Position numbers and translations under genes: made by a program
Source of the DNA: Sphingomonas sp. SCN 67-18
GTDB lineage: Bacteria > Pseudomonadota > Alphaproteobacteria > Sphingomonadales > Sphingomonadaceae
Length of the DNA stretch: 56,995 bases
NCBI RefSeq assembly: GCF_001724715.1
Contig: NZ_MEFG01000033.1
Coordinates: forward strand, 1 to 56,995
Reading direction: 5' to 3'
Shown: in pieces, positions 1-8,798 of the stretch
Layout of the letters: the number at the start of each line of letters is the position of its first letter
Position numbering within the stretch: position 1 is the stretch's first letter
Notes under the pieces: model-generated
The model's input: the letters and a program-made list of their open reading frames with translations, nothing else
What the model was told of the DNA's origin: nothing
Database searches by the model: none

Positions 1-457
1 CGCTCAGCTCGATGCCCCGGGAATGCACCGCATCGACGTTCTGCCGCTGCCGCTCGGTGCCGCTCAGCGTCACATTGGCGATCGCGTTCTTCACCTTGTT
101 GTCGAAGGCCGTGAGCGAGAGATCGAAGCCCCCGTTCAGGGTCAGGTCGAGGCCCGCCTCGAACCCCTGGAGATGCTCGTTCTTCAATTGGGCATTGGCG
201 CTGGTGGTGATGGGAAAGACCACGAAGGGTCGATAAAGCTCGTTCACCGTCGGCAGGCGCAGGCCGGTATAGGCCGCGGCCCGCAGGCGCACCCCGCGCG
301 AGACGTCGGCAGTGGCGCCACCGCGCCAGGAAACCTCCCAGCCTGACCGGTCGGCATAAAGCGAATCCTCCAGGACCGAACCGTCGGCGGCAAGGTTGCG
401 GTGATAGCCGTCGCGAATGCTCCAGCGGTCCGCGCGCAGCCCGCTCGATGCGATCAT
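1..457 (-). pseudogene. TonB-dependent receptor, 3' fragment (5'-truncated; runs off the left edge)
   Basis: The minus strand is open from 457 to the window edge and reads like the beta-barrel of an outer-membrane TonB-dependent receptor. Visible stretches include YADRSGWEVSWRGGA, AAYTGLRLPTVNELYRPF, NEHLQGFEAGLDL and LSLTAFDNKVKNAIANVT, in the order found in sphingomonad receptors. Receptor-like sequence begins at about GLRADRW, a few codons after an ATG at 455-457. An in-frame TGA lies just upstream at 461-463, and nothing before it looks like a plug domain or signal peptide. The barrel therefore seems to lack its N-terminal part. The 3' end is outside the window. A sequencing frameshift near 460 is possible, but no receptor-like sequence resumes in the other minus-strand frames between 458 and 755. 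Confidence 0.6.
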
Positions 458-510
458 GGATCAGGTGGACGACCTTAGCCGCGGCCATTGACCGGCGGCG
501 CGCCCCGGGG

Positions 511-678
511 TCAGCGCAGCCGCGCCAGGCAATCCAGCCAGTCGGCCGGCACATCACTCACGGGTTCGCGAAAAGCCTGGCGCAGCGCCCGGCCCACGCC
601 GTCATGGCTGCAGGGCGGGGCAATGGCGATCAACGTCCGTCTCGACTTTTTACGGGGCTGAACAACAACGCGTTTCAT
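511..678 (-). CDS. small NepR-like anti-sigma factor candidate
   Basis: This is a 55-residue ORF starting at ATG 678; a GTG at 693 would add five residues. It has a basic N-terminus (RKKSRR) and a C-terminal helix pattern, GVGRALRQAFREPVSDVPAD followed by WLDCLARL. This resembles the NepR signature (IGxxLRxxY, about ten residues, P, then LLxxL) of the general stress response anti-sigma factor that binds EcfG-type sigma factors and PhyR. Length fits NepR. No sigma factor or PhyR is seen nearby; downstream lies the truncated receptor. It is divergent from glnE. No good Shine-Dalgarno is visible. The call rests on a short motif and could be wrong. Confidence 0.4.
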   Translation of the reverse strand: MKRVVVQPRKKSRRTLIAIAPPCSHDGVGRALRQAFREPVSDVPADWLDCLARLR

Positions 679-755
679 TCTGCCCGAACGCACGGATAAG
701 GGCGAGGTTGCGTGGCCGTTTGCGATAAGCGGCCAGTGCCGCCAAAGGGGAGCCG

Positions 756-3461
756 ATGAGCCTCAGTTCCGATCCCGCCGCGCTCAGCGCCGCACTGGCC
801 CGCGCCCGGCGCGATGCGCCTTTCCTGCGCCAGCTGATCGACCGCTGGCCCGACCTTGCCGCGCTGCTGGCGGCGGGCGACGTGGCCGGCGCGCTGGCGC
901 AGGCGCGGGCCAATGGCGACGCGGCGGAGGGGATTGCCGCCGCGCTGCGGATCGAGCGGCAGGGGCTGGCGCTGGTGCTGGCGATTGCCGACCTGGCCGG
1001 GGCGCTGCCGTTGGAACAGGTGGTCGAATCGCTTTCCGACCTGGCCGACCGTTCGCTGGACCGCGCCATCGCCGCCGCCATTGAGGAGCGGACGCCGGGC
1101 GCGCCGGCGCGGGGCTTTGCGGTCATCGCGCTCGGCAAGCATGGCAGCCGCGAACTCAACTATTCGTCCGACATCGACCCGATATTGCTGTTCGACCCGG
1201 AAACGCTGCCCACCCGGCCGCGCGAGGATGTGGACGAGGCGGCGGTGCGGATCGGCCGGCGGGTGGTGGAATTGCTTCAGGCCCGCGACGCGGACGGCCA
1301 TGTCTTTCGCGTCGACCTGCGGCTGCGCCCGTCGCCCGAGGCGACGCCGATCGTGCTGCCGGTGGATGCGGCGATCGGCTATTATGAATCGAGCGCGCTG
1401 GCGTGGGAGCGGGCGGCCTTCATCCGCGCTCGCGCGGCGGCGGGGGACATCGGCCTCGGCACGCGTTTCCTGGATGCGATCCGCCCCTTCGTATGGCGGC
1501 GCGCGCTGGATTTCGGCACGATCGGCGAGATCAGGGGGATATCGCGGCGCATCCGCGACCATCATTCGCAGGGCCAGCGTTTCGGGCCGGGCTATGACCT
1601 GAAGCGGGGCCGGGGCGGCATTCGCGAGGTGGAGTTCTACGCCCAGATCCACCAGCTCATCCATGGCGGGCGCGAGGCTGCGCTGCGCGTTCCCGCGACC
1701 ATGCCGGCGCTGGACGCGCTGGCCGCCGCGGGGCGGATCGAGCCGGACCATGCCGAGACGCTGAAGACCGCCTATCGCCTGTTCCGCACCGTCGAGCACC
1801 GGCTGCAGATGATCGACGACCGGCAGACCCACGCGCTGCCCGACGGCGCGGCGGCGCTTGACGGGGTGGCGCGGCTGCACGGGGTGGAGGACGGCGCGGC
1901 GCTGCTGGCGCTGCTCGCCCCGCATGTCGACGCGGTCGGCACGATTTACGATGCGCTCGACGACCGGGAGACCGCCGGCCTGCCCGCCGACCAGGCCGGG
2001 CTGTCCGAACGACTGGTGGCGGCGGGTTTCTCGTCGCCCGAGGCGGCGTCGGCGCGGATCGAGAAATGGCGCGGCGGCACGGTGCGCGCGCTGCGCAGCC
2101 CGGCGGCGCGCGGCGCGCTGGAGGCGGTGTTGCCCCGGCTGGTCGACGCGCTGGGCAAGGCGCCGGACCCGGACAAGGCGATCAACCGGCTGGACGAGAT
2201 CATCGGCCGCCTGCCGAGCGCGATCAATTTCTTTCGCCTGCTGGAGGCGCGGCCCGCGCTGGCGCGGATGCTGGGCGATATATTGAGCCATGCGCCGACG
2301 CTGGCCGAATTGCTGGGGCGGCGGCCGGAGCTGCTCGACGGGCTGATCGACGCCACCGCGCTGCGCCTGCCCGAGGACGTGCCCGCGCTCGTCGCCGCAT
2401 TTTCGCAGCGCGAGGCGGGTGACGATTACCAGATGCTGCTCGACCGCACCCGCCAGCGGGTGAACGAGAAGCGGTTCGCGCTGGGCGTCCAGCTGGTCGA
2501 GGCGATCTTCGACCCGCTGGAGATCGCGCGCGGCTATGCCCGGGTGGCGGAAGCGACGCTGAACGTGCTGACCGCCGGGACCATCGCCGACCATCAGGCC
2601 AAGCATGGCGTGGTGCCGGACAGCGAATTCGTGGTGCTGGCGCTGGGCCGGCTGGGCGGCGGGGCGTTGACCCATGCGTCCGACCTGGACCTGATCTACC
2701 TGTTCACCGGCGATCATGGCGCCCAGTCCGACGGCGAGAAGCCGCTCGATGCGACGCGCTATTACAACCGGCTCGCCCAGCGGGTGAGCGCCGCCATGTC
2801 GGTGCCGACCGCCGCCGGGCCGCTTTACGAGGTGGACACGCGGCTGCGGCCGTCCGGCGCGCAGGGGCTGCTGGCGGTGTCGCTCGATTCCTTTGCCCAA
2901 TATCAGCGCGAAAATGCCTGGACCTGGGAGCATATGGCGCTTGCGCGGGCGCGGGCGGTCTATGGATCGCCCGGCGCACGGGCGGCGGCGGAGGCGGTGC
3001 TCGCCGAAACGCTGGACCGGGTGCGCGACCCCGCACAGCTGGTGGCGGATGCGGTGCGGATGCGCAGCGAAATGGCCGCGCACAAGCCGCCCGCCGGGCC
3101 GCTCGACGCCAAGCTGATCGCGGGCGGGCTGGTCGATCTGGAATTCTGCGTCCATGTCGCCCAGCTGGAGCATCGCGTCGGGCTGAACCCGGACATGCAG
3201 GCGGCGGTGGCGGCGCTGGTCGCCGCGCAACTGCTGCCGCAGGGCTTTGTCGATGCCTATGCCGTGCTCAGCCGGCTGCTCGTCACCCTGCGGCTGGTGG
3301 CGCCCGACGCGGCGGAGCCGGCGGCGGCCACCCGTGCGCTGATCGCCCGCACATGCGGCGAGGCGGACTGGGCGGCGCTGCTTGCAGTCTATGCCCGCGC
3401 GCGGCAGACGGTGGGCGAGACATGGCAGGCCATCATGGCCCGCGCCGGGGAGCAGGGATGA
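756..3461 (+). CDS. glnE: bifunctional glutamine synthetase adenylyltransferase/deadenylase
   Basis: GlnE covalently adenylylates and de-adenylylates glutamine synthetase in response to PII, setting nitrogen assimilation. The 901-residue protein is close to the usual length. It carries the two family nucleotidyltransferase motifs: GKHGSRELNYSSDIDPILLF at about 127-146 (N-terminal, deadenylylating half) and LGRLGGGALTHASDLDLIYL at about 630-650 (C-terminal, adenylylating half). The two-aspartate SDxD core is intact in both. The start at ATG 756 has an AGGGGAG ribosome site just upstream. The stop codon overlaps the start of bcp (ATGATG at 3458-3463), so the two genes are probably translationally coupled. 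Confidence 0.97.
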   Translation: MSLSSDPAALSAALARARRDAPFLRQLIDRWPDLAALLAAGDVAGALAQARANGDAAEGIAAALRIERQGLALVLAIADLAGALPLEQVVESLSDLADRSLDRAIAAAIEERTPGAPARGFAVIALGKHGSRELNYSSDIDPILLFDPETLPTRPREDVDEAAVRIGRRVVELLQARDADGHVFRVDLRLRPSPEATPIVLPVDAAIGYYESSALAWERAAFIRARAAAGDIGLGTRFLDAIRPFVWRRALDFGTIGEIRGISRRIRDHHSQGQRFGPGYDLKRGRGGIREVEFYAQIHQLIHGGREAALRVPATMPALDALAAAGRIEPDHAETLKTAYRLFRTVEHRLQMIDDRQTHALPDGAAALDGVARLHGVEDGAALLALLAPHVDAVGTIYDALDDRETAGLPADQAGLSERLVAAGFSSPEAASARIEKWRGGTVRALRSPAARGALEAVLPRLVDALGKAPDPDKAINRLDEIIGRLPSAINFFRLLEARPALARMLGDILSHAPTLAELLGRRPELLDGLIDATALRLPEDVPALVAAFSQREAGDDYQMLLDRTRQRVNEKRFALGVQLVEAIFDPLEIARGYARVAEATLNVLTAGTIADHQAKHGVVPDSEFVVLALGRLGGGALTHASDLDLIYLFTGDHGAQSDGEKPLDATRYYNRLAQRVSAAMSVPTAAGPLYEVDTRLRPSGAQGLLAVSLDSFAQYQRENAWTWEHMALARARAVYGSPGARAAAEAVLAETLDRVRDPAQLVADAVRMRSEMAAHKPPAGPLDAKLIAGGLVDLEFCVHVAQLEHRVGLNPDMQAAVAALVAAQLLPQGFVDAYAVLSRLLVTLRLVAPDAAEPAAATRALIARTCGEADWAALLAVYARARQTVGETWQAIMARAGEQG

Positions 3462-3925
3462 TGGTGAACGAGGGCGATCAGGCGCCGGATGCGGCGTTCG
3501 AGACGATGGACGGCGGCACGGGACGGATTTCCGATTATCGCGGCACGCCGCTGGTGCTCTATTTCTACCCCAAGGACGACACCAGCGGCTGCACCCGCGA
3601 GGCGCAGGATTTCACCGCGCTGGCCGGTGCCTTCGCCGCCGCGGGCGCGGCCGTGCTGGGTGCGTCGAAGGACAGCGTGAAGAAGCACCGCAGCTTCACC
3701 GCCAAATATGAACTGAAGGTCCCGCTCGCCTCCGACCCGGATGGATCGCTGTGCGAAGCCTTTGGCGTGTGGGTGGAAAAGAGCCTTTATGGCCGCAAAT
3801 ATATGGGGATAGAGCGCGCCACCTTCCTGATCGCGGCGGACGGGCGGATCGCCCGCATCTGGCGCAAGGTGAAGGTGCCGGGCCATGCCGAGGCGGTGCT
3901 GGCGGCGGTGAAAACGGCCGGCTGA
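3458..3925 (+). CDS. bcp: thioredoxin-dependent peroxiredoxin, BCP/PrxQ type
   Basis: This is a cytoplasmic thiol peroxidase that reduces hydroperoxides using thioredoxin. It has 155 residues from ATG 3458, the normal length; ATG 3461 is an alternative start. The signature FYPKDDTSGCTREAQDF contains the peroxidatic Cys at residue 45. The position that holds the resolving Cys in E. coli Bcp (Cys50) is Gln here, so the enzyme must use another cysteine, perhaps the one in GSLCEAFGVW, or act as a 1-Cys type. It overlaps the end of glnE by four bases. Confidence 0.93.
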   Translation: MMVNEGDQAPDAAFETMDGGTGRISDYRGTPLVLYFYPKDDTSGCTREAQDFTALAGAFAAAGAAVLGASKDSVKKHRSFTAKYELKVPLASDPDGSLCEAFGVWVEKSLYGRKYMGIERATFLIAADGRIARIWRKVKVPGHAEAVLAAVKTAG

Positions 3926-4208
3926 GGGGTGACCGCCGTCACAGCGCGAATCGCGCGCCGGGGGTAGAATCGATGATTCCGACCGCAATGTGACGGCACG
4001 ATGAATGCGATTCGTCGTGCGCTTCAACGACTCGCCGTATGAGTCTGCCGGTCTGACGCTTGGCCGCCAAACCGCTATTGCCGGTTAACCCTCAGCCACG
4101 CACAAGGCTCCCACGCCGCGGCCGGAGGGGCAATTTCCGCCAAGGTTCACGAAAATCAACACTGTGCCGGATCCACTCGGTGCGGAAAACAAGGTCGCCT
4201 GGGTCCGA

Positions 4209-5222
4209 ATGAAGATTTCCCTGTCATATAAGAACCCGGATCTGCTTGCGCGGTTCCGTTCGCTCTTCAGGACCCGGGATTTCTTCCTGCACGACGGCAC
4301 CTCGCTGCGTCATTTCAAGCTTACCGCCCGGGTTCAGATGGCCGCCGCCGGCGCCGCCCTGGCGCTTGCCGCGCTGCCGCTGCTCGCCACGGTGCAGATC
4401 GCCGTCGGCGCATCGCAGGCCGATGAAGTCGCCGCGATGCAGGACAGCGCCGCCGCGATGCGCGCCGACGCCGTCGCGATGAAGCGCGACGCCGCAGCCC
4501 AGCTGGCCGAGATCGAGCGCCGCGAGAGCGCGCTGGTGAGCGTGGCCAAGGACATCACCGACGCGCGCTACAAGGATACCAGCGCGCTGGTGCGGGCGCT
4601 GGGCATGGCCCCGGCGCGGTTCCACCGCAGCGCGGGCGGCATGGGCGGCCCTTATGAGCCGGTCGACCCCAAGGCGGCGAAGGCCGCCGATCCGCAGTTC
4701 AAGGCGCTGTTCACATCCTGGAAGAAGCTGGACCAGCTGGAGCAGGGCGTGATGGCCATTCCGTCGTTGAAGCCGGTTTCGAACATGCTGTTCTCCAGCT
4801 CCTTCGGCGTCCGGTCCGATCCTTTCCGGGGCAGCGCGGCGATGCATGCCGGCGTCGACATCCCCGGGCCGATCGGCACCCCGATTTACGCCACCGCAGA
4901 CGGCATTGTCGGCCGTTCGCAGTGGGTCAGCGGCTATGGCAACATGGTCGAGGTCGATCACGGCAAGGGCATCCAGACCCGCTACGGCCACCTTTCCAAG
5001 CTGATCGCCAAGCCGAACAGCCGGGTGAAGCGCGGCGAACTGATCGGCTTGATGGGCTCTACGGGTCGCTCCACGGGCAGCCATCTGCATTATGAAGTTC
5101 GCATCGACGGCCGCGCCGTCAACCCGATGCCCTTCATCCAGTCGTCGGACTATCTGCTGGCCGTGCAACAGCGCGCCGCGGGTGGCACCCAGATCGCCCA
5201 GGGCGGTCCGGCGGACGATTGA
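4209..5222 (+). CDS. M23 (LytM-type) peptidoglycan endopeptidase, membrane-anchored
   Basis: This 337-residue protein has a short cytoplasmic N-terminus (FRTRDFFLHDG), one membrane segment at about residues 40-65, and an Ala/Asp/Met-rich segment that may form a coiled coil. A C-terminal LytM domain follows, starting at SSSFGVRSDPFRG. Zinc ligands of the LAS fold are present (HAGVD, RYGHLS and HLHYE), so it should be an active D,D-endopeptidase rather than an EnvC/NlpD-like activator. I place the start at ATG 4209; an in-frame GTG at 4164 would add 15 residues but has no ribosome site. The preceding 283 bases (3926-4208) hold only a small GTGAC/GTCAC dyad near 3929 and no gene I can recognise. 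Confidence 0.92.
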   Translation: MKISLSYKNPDLLARFRSLFRTRDFFLHDGTSLRHFKLTARVQMAAAGAALALAALPLLATVQIAVGASQADEVAAMQDSAAAMRADAVAMKRDAAAQLAEIERRESALVSVAKDITDARYKDTSALVRALGMAPARFHRSAGGMGGPYEPVDPKAAKAADPQFKALFTSWKKLDQLEQGVMAIPSLKPVSNMLFSSSFGVRSDPFRGSAAMHAGVDIPGPIGTPIYATADGIVGRSQWVSGYGNMVEVDHGKGIQTRYGHLSKLIAKPNSRVKRGELIGLMGSTGRSTGSHLHYEVRIDGRAVNPMPFIQSSDYLLAVQQRAAGGTQIAQGGPADD

Positions 5223-5247
5223 TCCCACGAATAAGGAGAGGGATAGG

Positions 5248-5278
5248 GGCCATCGGCTTGCCGGTGGCCTTTATCTTT
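5248..5278 (+). terminator. rho-independent terminator after the M23 gene
   Basis: A ten-base-pair stem (GGCCATCGGC against GCCGGTGGCC, with one wobble pair) begins 25 bases after the M23 stop. It is followed directly by the T-rich run TTTATCTTT. It separates the peptidase gene from the ErpA-like gene, whose start lies only 15 bases downstream. Confidence 0.7.
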
Positions 5279-5292
5279 CCTATCTCTGCCCC

Positions 5293-5628
5293 GTGATCAG
5301 TCCCAGCCCCATCGAACTGACGCCCTCCGCGGCGGCGCGCGTCTCCGCGATCGCCAGCCGGCAGGGCAAGCCCGCCATATTGCGGCTGGCGGTGGAGGGG
5401 GGCGGCTGTTCCGGCTTTCAATATCGTTTCGGCCTGGCCGATGCGGTGGAGCCGGACGATGTGCAGGCGGAATGCGACGGCGCGACGCTGGTGGTGGATT
5501 CGATCAGCCTCGACCTGGTGCGCGGCGGCGCGGTGGATTTCGTCGAATCGCTGGGCGGCGCGGCCTTCAAGGTGACCAACCCCAATGCCGCCTCCGGCTG
5601 CGGCTGCGGCTCAAGCTTTTCCATCTAG
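5293..5628 (+). CDS. erpA: A-type iron-sulfur carrier (ErpA/IscA/HesB family)
   Basis: This 111-residue protein delivers Fe-S clusters to apo-proteins. The three conserved cysteines are present: the first in EGGGCSGFQYRF and two in the C-terminal GCGCGSSF. The start is GTG 5293, giving the typical N-terminus IELTPSAAARV. No ATG is available between the upstream terminator and this start. It ends one base before the GTG of xth. ErpA and IscA cannot be separated with confidence by eye, so the symbol is provisional. Confidence 0.85.
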   Translation: MISPSPIELTPSAAARVSAIASRQGKPAILRLAVEGGGCSGFQYRFGLADAVEPDDVQAECDGATLVVDSISLDLVRGGAVDFVESLGGAAFKVTNPNAASGCGCGSSFSI

Positions 5629-6402
5629 GTGCGGATCGCGACCTATAATGTGAACGGCATCAAGGCGCGGCTGCCGCGCCTGGTGGAGTGGCTTGGCGAG
5701 ACCGCGCCCGACATCGTCTGCCTGCAGGAGCTGAAAAGTTCCGACGAGACCTTTCCCGAGGCGGATATCCGCGCCGCCGGATATGGCGCGGTGTGGCACG
5801 GGCAAAAGGGGTTCAACGGCGTCGCGATCCTGGCGAAGGGCGCGGACCCGGTGGAGATCCGGCGCGGCCTGCCCGGCGACCCGGACGACAGCCACAGCCG
5901 CTATATCGAGGCGCGGGTGAACGGGCTGGTCGTCGCGTCCATCTACCTGCCCAACGGCAACCCGCAGCCCGGCCCGAAATTCGACTATAAGCTGGCCTGG
6001 ATGGCGCGGCTCAACGCCCATGCGGCGACATTGCTGGCGCAGGAAGTGCCGGTGGTGCTGGCGGGGGATTACAACGTCATCCCGACCGATGCCGACACTT
6101 TTTCCGTGCCCGCCATGGCCGAGGACGCGCTGATGCAGCCGGAAAGCCGCGCCGCGTTCCGCGCGCTGGCCTTTCAGGGCTGGACGGACGCGATCCGCAC
6201 GCGCCAGCCGACCGGACCGGTCTGGACCTTCTGGGACTATCAGGCGGGCGCATGGCCACGCGACGCGGGTTTCCGCATCGACCATCTGATGCTCAGCCCG
6301 GACGCGGCCGACCGGCTGACCGATGCCGGGGTCGACAAGGCCTATCGCGGGCGCGAAAAGGCCAGCGACCATGCGCCGACCTGGATCGTGCTGCGCGACT
6401 GA
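5629..6402 (+). CDS. xth: exodeoxyribonuclease III (AP endonuclease, Xth family)
   Basis: This is a Mg-dependent AP endonuclease and 3'-5' exonuclease of base-excision repair, 257 residues long as is usual. Family motifs occur in order: TYNVNGIKARL, LQELKSSDETFP (metal-binding Glu), YLPNGNP, AGDYNVIP (catalytic Asp/Asn), FWDYQAGAW, FRIDHLMLSP and SDHAPTW (catalytic Asp-His). The start is a GTG immediately after the erpA stop, so translation is probably coupled. It converges with a small minus-strand gene eight bases away. Confidence 0.94.
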   Translation: MRIATYNVNGIKARLPRLVEWLGETAPDIVCLQELKSSDETFPEADIRAAGYGAVWHGQKGFNGVAILAKGADPVEIRRGLPGDPDDSHSRYIEARVNGLVVASIYLPNGNPQPGPKFDYKLAWMARLNAHAATLLAQEVPVVLAGDYNVIPTDADTFSVPAMAEDALMQPESRAAFRALAFQGWTDAIRTRQPTGPVWTFWDYQAGAWPRDAGFRIDHLMLSPDAADRLTDAGVDKAYRGREKASDHAPTWIVLRD

Positions 6403-6409
6403 ACCGGAG

Positions 6410-6685
6410 CTATCTGCCGCCCGGCTGGCGGCATTGGTCCTGCACCGTCCTTGAACAGAGCGGATATTCCGCGGGCGCCGGCGGCGGCGGGTTGTTGACC
6501 AGCGGCCCCATCGTCATGGCCGGCGCGCCGGGCGCGGCCGGCATCGCCGCGGGCGGCGGCGGGGCAGGATCGGCGGGCGGGGCCGGGGGCTGGGGCATTG
6601 CGGGCTCTTCCGGCGGCATGTCTTGCGCCAGCAACGGGCTGCTCATGGCGAGGGCACTCGCGATCAGGATAAGACGCATCATCAT
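6410..6685 (-). CDS. small secreted proline/alanine-rich protein, function unknown
   Basis: This 91-residue protein has a clear signal peptide (MMMRLILIASALAMSSPLLA, then Q) and a low-complexity Pro/Ala/Met-rich middle. The C-terminus has two cysteines (YPLCSRTVQDQCRQPGG) that could form a disulfide. An AAGGAGATG-like ribosome site overlaps the start region. I recognise no domain. It follows the lipid operon on the same strand but is separated from it by about 140 bases. Confidence 0.6.
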   Translation of the reverse strand: MMMRLILIASALAMSSPLLAQDMPPEEPAMPQPPAPPADPAPPPPAAMPAAPGAPAMTMGPLVNNPPPPAPAEYPLCSRTVQDQCRQPGGR

Positions 6686-6826
6686 CTCCTTGGCGCCGAT
6701 CAGGCCCGCGGGCGTGCCGGCGGCGTCTGGTTGAGCCGGTCAGGCCGGCTTCCAGCGGGAGAAACGAAGAGCGGGCAAGGATGATCCGGGGCTTGCGCCG
6801 GAACGCCGCGGGGGCGCGGCGATGCG

Positions 6827-7981
6827 TCAGATCGCCTTGTCGAAGACCAGATATTCCTTGTTCACGCGGCTGTCGATCACCTCGGCGATGGAGCGCATCC
6901 CCTGATTGTCGTCGAGGATCCAGCCGATCTCGCCGCGCGTCGCGCCATAGTCTGCCACCGCGTCGCGGCGGATATATTCGATCATCATCATCGCCAGCTG
7001 GCTGGCGATGCGCGAGGATTGCAGGCGCTTCACCACGCCCATCAGCGGCACCCGCATCGTCCGCACCTTTGGCGCGCGCAGCCACCAGAGCAGCTTCGCC
7101 CAGCCGAAGGGCAGCAGCGATCCGCCCAGCGGCTTGATCGCTTCGTTGAGGTCCGGGAGGGTGATCATGAACGCAACCGGCTCACCGTCCAGCTCGGCCA
7201 CGCGGATCAGATCCTCGAACACGATCGGCTTCAGCTTCTTGCCGACATCCGCGATTTCGGCGTCGGTGAGCGGCACGAAGCCCCAATTGTCGCTCCACGC
7301 ATCGTTGAGAATGCTGAGGATCAGCGCCGCTTCTTCCGCGAAGCGGCTTTTGTCCACCTTGCGGATGCGGATGCGGGCGTTGCGCTCCGCCGCCGCGACC
7401 ACGCGCTCGACCAGCCCGGGGAAGGGTTTGCCGATATCCACCTCATAGGTGTAGAGCGTCTTGGCGGGCACATAGCCGGCGTCTTCGATCCACGCGCGGT
7501 AACGCGGATCGTGATGGCCCATCATCACCGTCGGCGGGTGATCGTGGCCCTTCACCAGCAGGCCGGGTTCTTCCCAGACCGAAAGGCTGATCGGCGCGAG
7601 CACGCGGTGCATGCCGCGCAGGCGCAGCCAGTCTTCCGCCACGCCGATCAGCGCCTTGGCGGTATCGGCATCCTCAGCCTCCATCAGGCCCCAGTTGCCG
7701 GTGCCCGGGCCCATGCCCTGTTCCACCGGCTGGGCCAGCGCCAGCCGGTCGATATGCGCGGAAATCCGCCCGACCGCCTGCCCGTCCCGCTCCGCCAGGA
7801 ACAGCTGCGCCTCGGCATGTTGGAACCATGGGTTCTTGGCGGGATCGATCATCCCGGCGAATTCGCTGCGCAGCGGCGGCACCCAATTGGGGTCGTCGCG
7901 GTAGAGGCGATAGGCCAGGTCGATGAACGCCTTGCGGTCGGCCTTTGTCTCGACGGGCCGAACGACGATGCCGGCGGTCAC
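6827..7981 (-). CDS. GNAT-fold N-acyltransferase, candidate bacterial ceramide synthase
   Basis: This 384-residue protein has GNAT-like sequence in its N-terminal half (LFLAERDGQAVGRISAHIDR, WEEPGLLVKGHDHPP). The second half is conserved in long alphaproteobacterial members of the family (ILNDAWSDNWGFVPLTDAEI, GATRGEIGWILDDNQGM). The start is GTG 7981, overlapping the TAG of the upstream hydroxylase by one base, which implies coupled translation. From memory, the Caulobacter ceramide synthase bCerS, which N-acylates the sphingoid base, is a GNAT-like protein encoded near spt. The presence of SPT, ACP and a lipid kinase within 12 kb makes that role plausible. The family is seen; the ceramide synthase role is inferred. 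Confidence 0.75.
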   Translation of the reverse strand: MTAGIVVRPVETKADRKAFIDLAYRLYRDDPNWVPPLRSEFAGMIDPAKNPWFQHAEAQLFLAERDGQAVGRISAHIDRLALAQPVEQGMGPGTGNWGLMEAEDADTAKALIGVAEDWLRLRGMHRVLAPISLSVWEEPGLLVKGHDHPPTVMMGHHDPRYRAWIEDAGYVPAKTLYTYEVDIGKPFPGLVERVVAAAERNARIRIRKVDKSRFAEEAALILSILNDAWSDNWGFVPLTDAEIADVGKKLKPIVFEDLIRVAELDGEPVAFMITLPDLNEAIKPLGGSLLPFGWAKLLWWLRAPKVRTMRVPLMGVVKRLQSSRIASQLAMMMIEYIRRDAVADYGATRGEIGWILDDNQGMRSIAEVIDSRVNKEYLVFDKAI

Positions 7982-8748
7982 TATTCGGCGGAGCGCTGGC
8001 GGGGGTGGCCGGTGGCGACGCCACCGGACAGTTCGGCGACCTTGGGCCAGCGCTGGGCGACTTCCGGCGTGTAGCCGAGGTTGAACACCGTCGGGCTTTT
8101 TTCCGGCCGCTCCTGCCGTTCGTAGAAAGTGCCGAACAGCCGGTCCCACATGAAGTTGGTGATGCCGAAATTGCCCTTTTCGTCATGGAAATGATGGGCC
8201 ATGTGGCGCGCCTTCATTGCCGCCAGCATCTTGTTCTTGGGCTTGTAGGCCAGATGCTGGATGCAGTGGCAGAATTCGTAGAAGCAGGTGGTGAGCAGGC
8301 CGGTGGCCGTCGCGATGGCCGCGCCGCCGAAGCCGCCAATGGCATAGCCGAGCGGGGCCGTCGCCAGCATGATGGTGGGCACGGTGGTGTGCAGCGCGCC
8401 GAACAGCACCTCCAGATGGTTGGGATCCTGATGATGATCGTAATGGATGCGCTTCCACGTGGCGGCGAGCGGCGCGATCTTGAACATCCACTGGTTGTGC
8501 AGCATCCAGCGGTGGATGGCGTACCAGGCCAGCGGGTAGATGAACACCGCGACCGCGATGGCGCCGAGCGTGGGCAGCAGCGGCGCGGGCTTCCACGCAT
8601 AAAGGCCGATGGCGACGGCGGATAGCAGCACATAGGCGATGATCGCGGGATATTGGATATAGGCGACCACCAGCTCGCGGAAGGTCATCCGATCGAGATG
8701 GTGGGAGCGGTTCCAGAACCCGGAACGCATCGTTTCGGCAGTTTTCAC
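7981..8748 (-). CDS. membrane di-iron hydroxylase, fatty-acid hydroxylase/sterol desaturase family
   Basis: This 255-residue integral membrane protein has several hydrophobic segments and the histidine clusters that bind the di-iron centre: HRWMLHN, HYDHH, HCIQHL and HMAHHFH. The start is GTG 8748 with AGAGG seven bases upstream; further upstream extension looks non-coding. Family members hydroxylate or desaturate acyl chains, sterols and sphingoid bases. Sphingomonad sphingolipids carry 2-hydroxy fatty acids, so ceramide or fatty-acid hydroxylation is an attractive inference given the coupled N-acyltransferase. The sequence alone does not tell which position is modified. Confidence 0.85.
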   Translation of the reverse strand: MKTAETMRSGFWNRSHHLDRMTFRELVVAYIQYPAIIAYVLLSAVAIGLYAWKPAPLLPTLGAIAVAVFIYPLAWYAIHRWMLHNQWMFKIAPLAATWKRIHYDHHQDPNHLEVLFGALHTTVPTIMLATAPLGYAIGGFGGAAIATATGLLTTCFYEFCHCIQHLAYKPKNKMLAAMKARHMAHHFHDEKGNFGITNFMWDRLFGTFYERQERPEKSPTVFNLGYTPEVAQRWPKVAELSGGVATGHPRQRSAE

Positions 8749-8798
8749 GATCAACCTCTTCAAATCGTCTGCGATCGCTCCGCGTCGACGCGAGGCGC

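Noticed and set aside
675-3230. A very long open frame antisense to glnE, and similar ones antisense to other long genes (for example 9034-10488 and 15068-17371).
   Set aside because: They mirror the third-position GC bias of the real genes, have Arg/Gln/His-rich low-quality translations and no recognisable domain.
3926-4208. Small RNA or riboswitch between bcp and the M23 gene.
   Set aside because: Only short unconvincing dyads are present, with no recognisable RNA motif.
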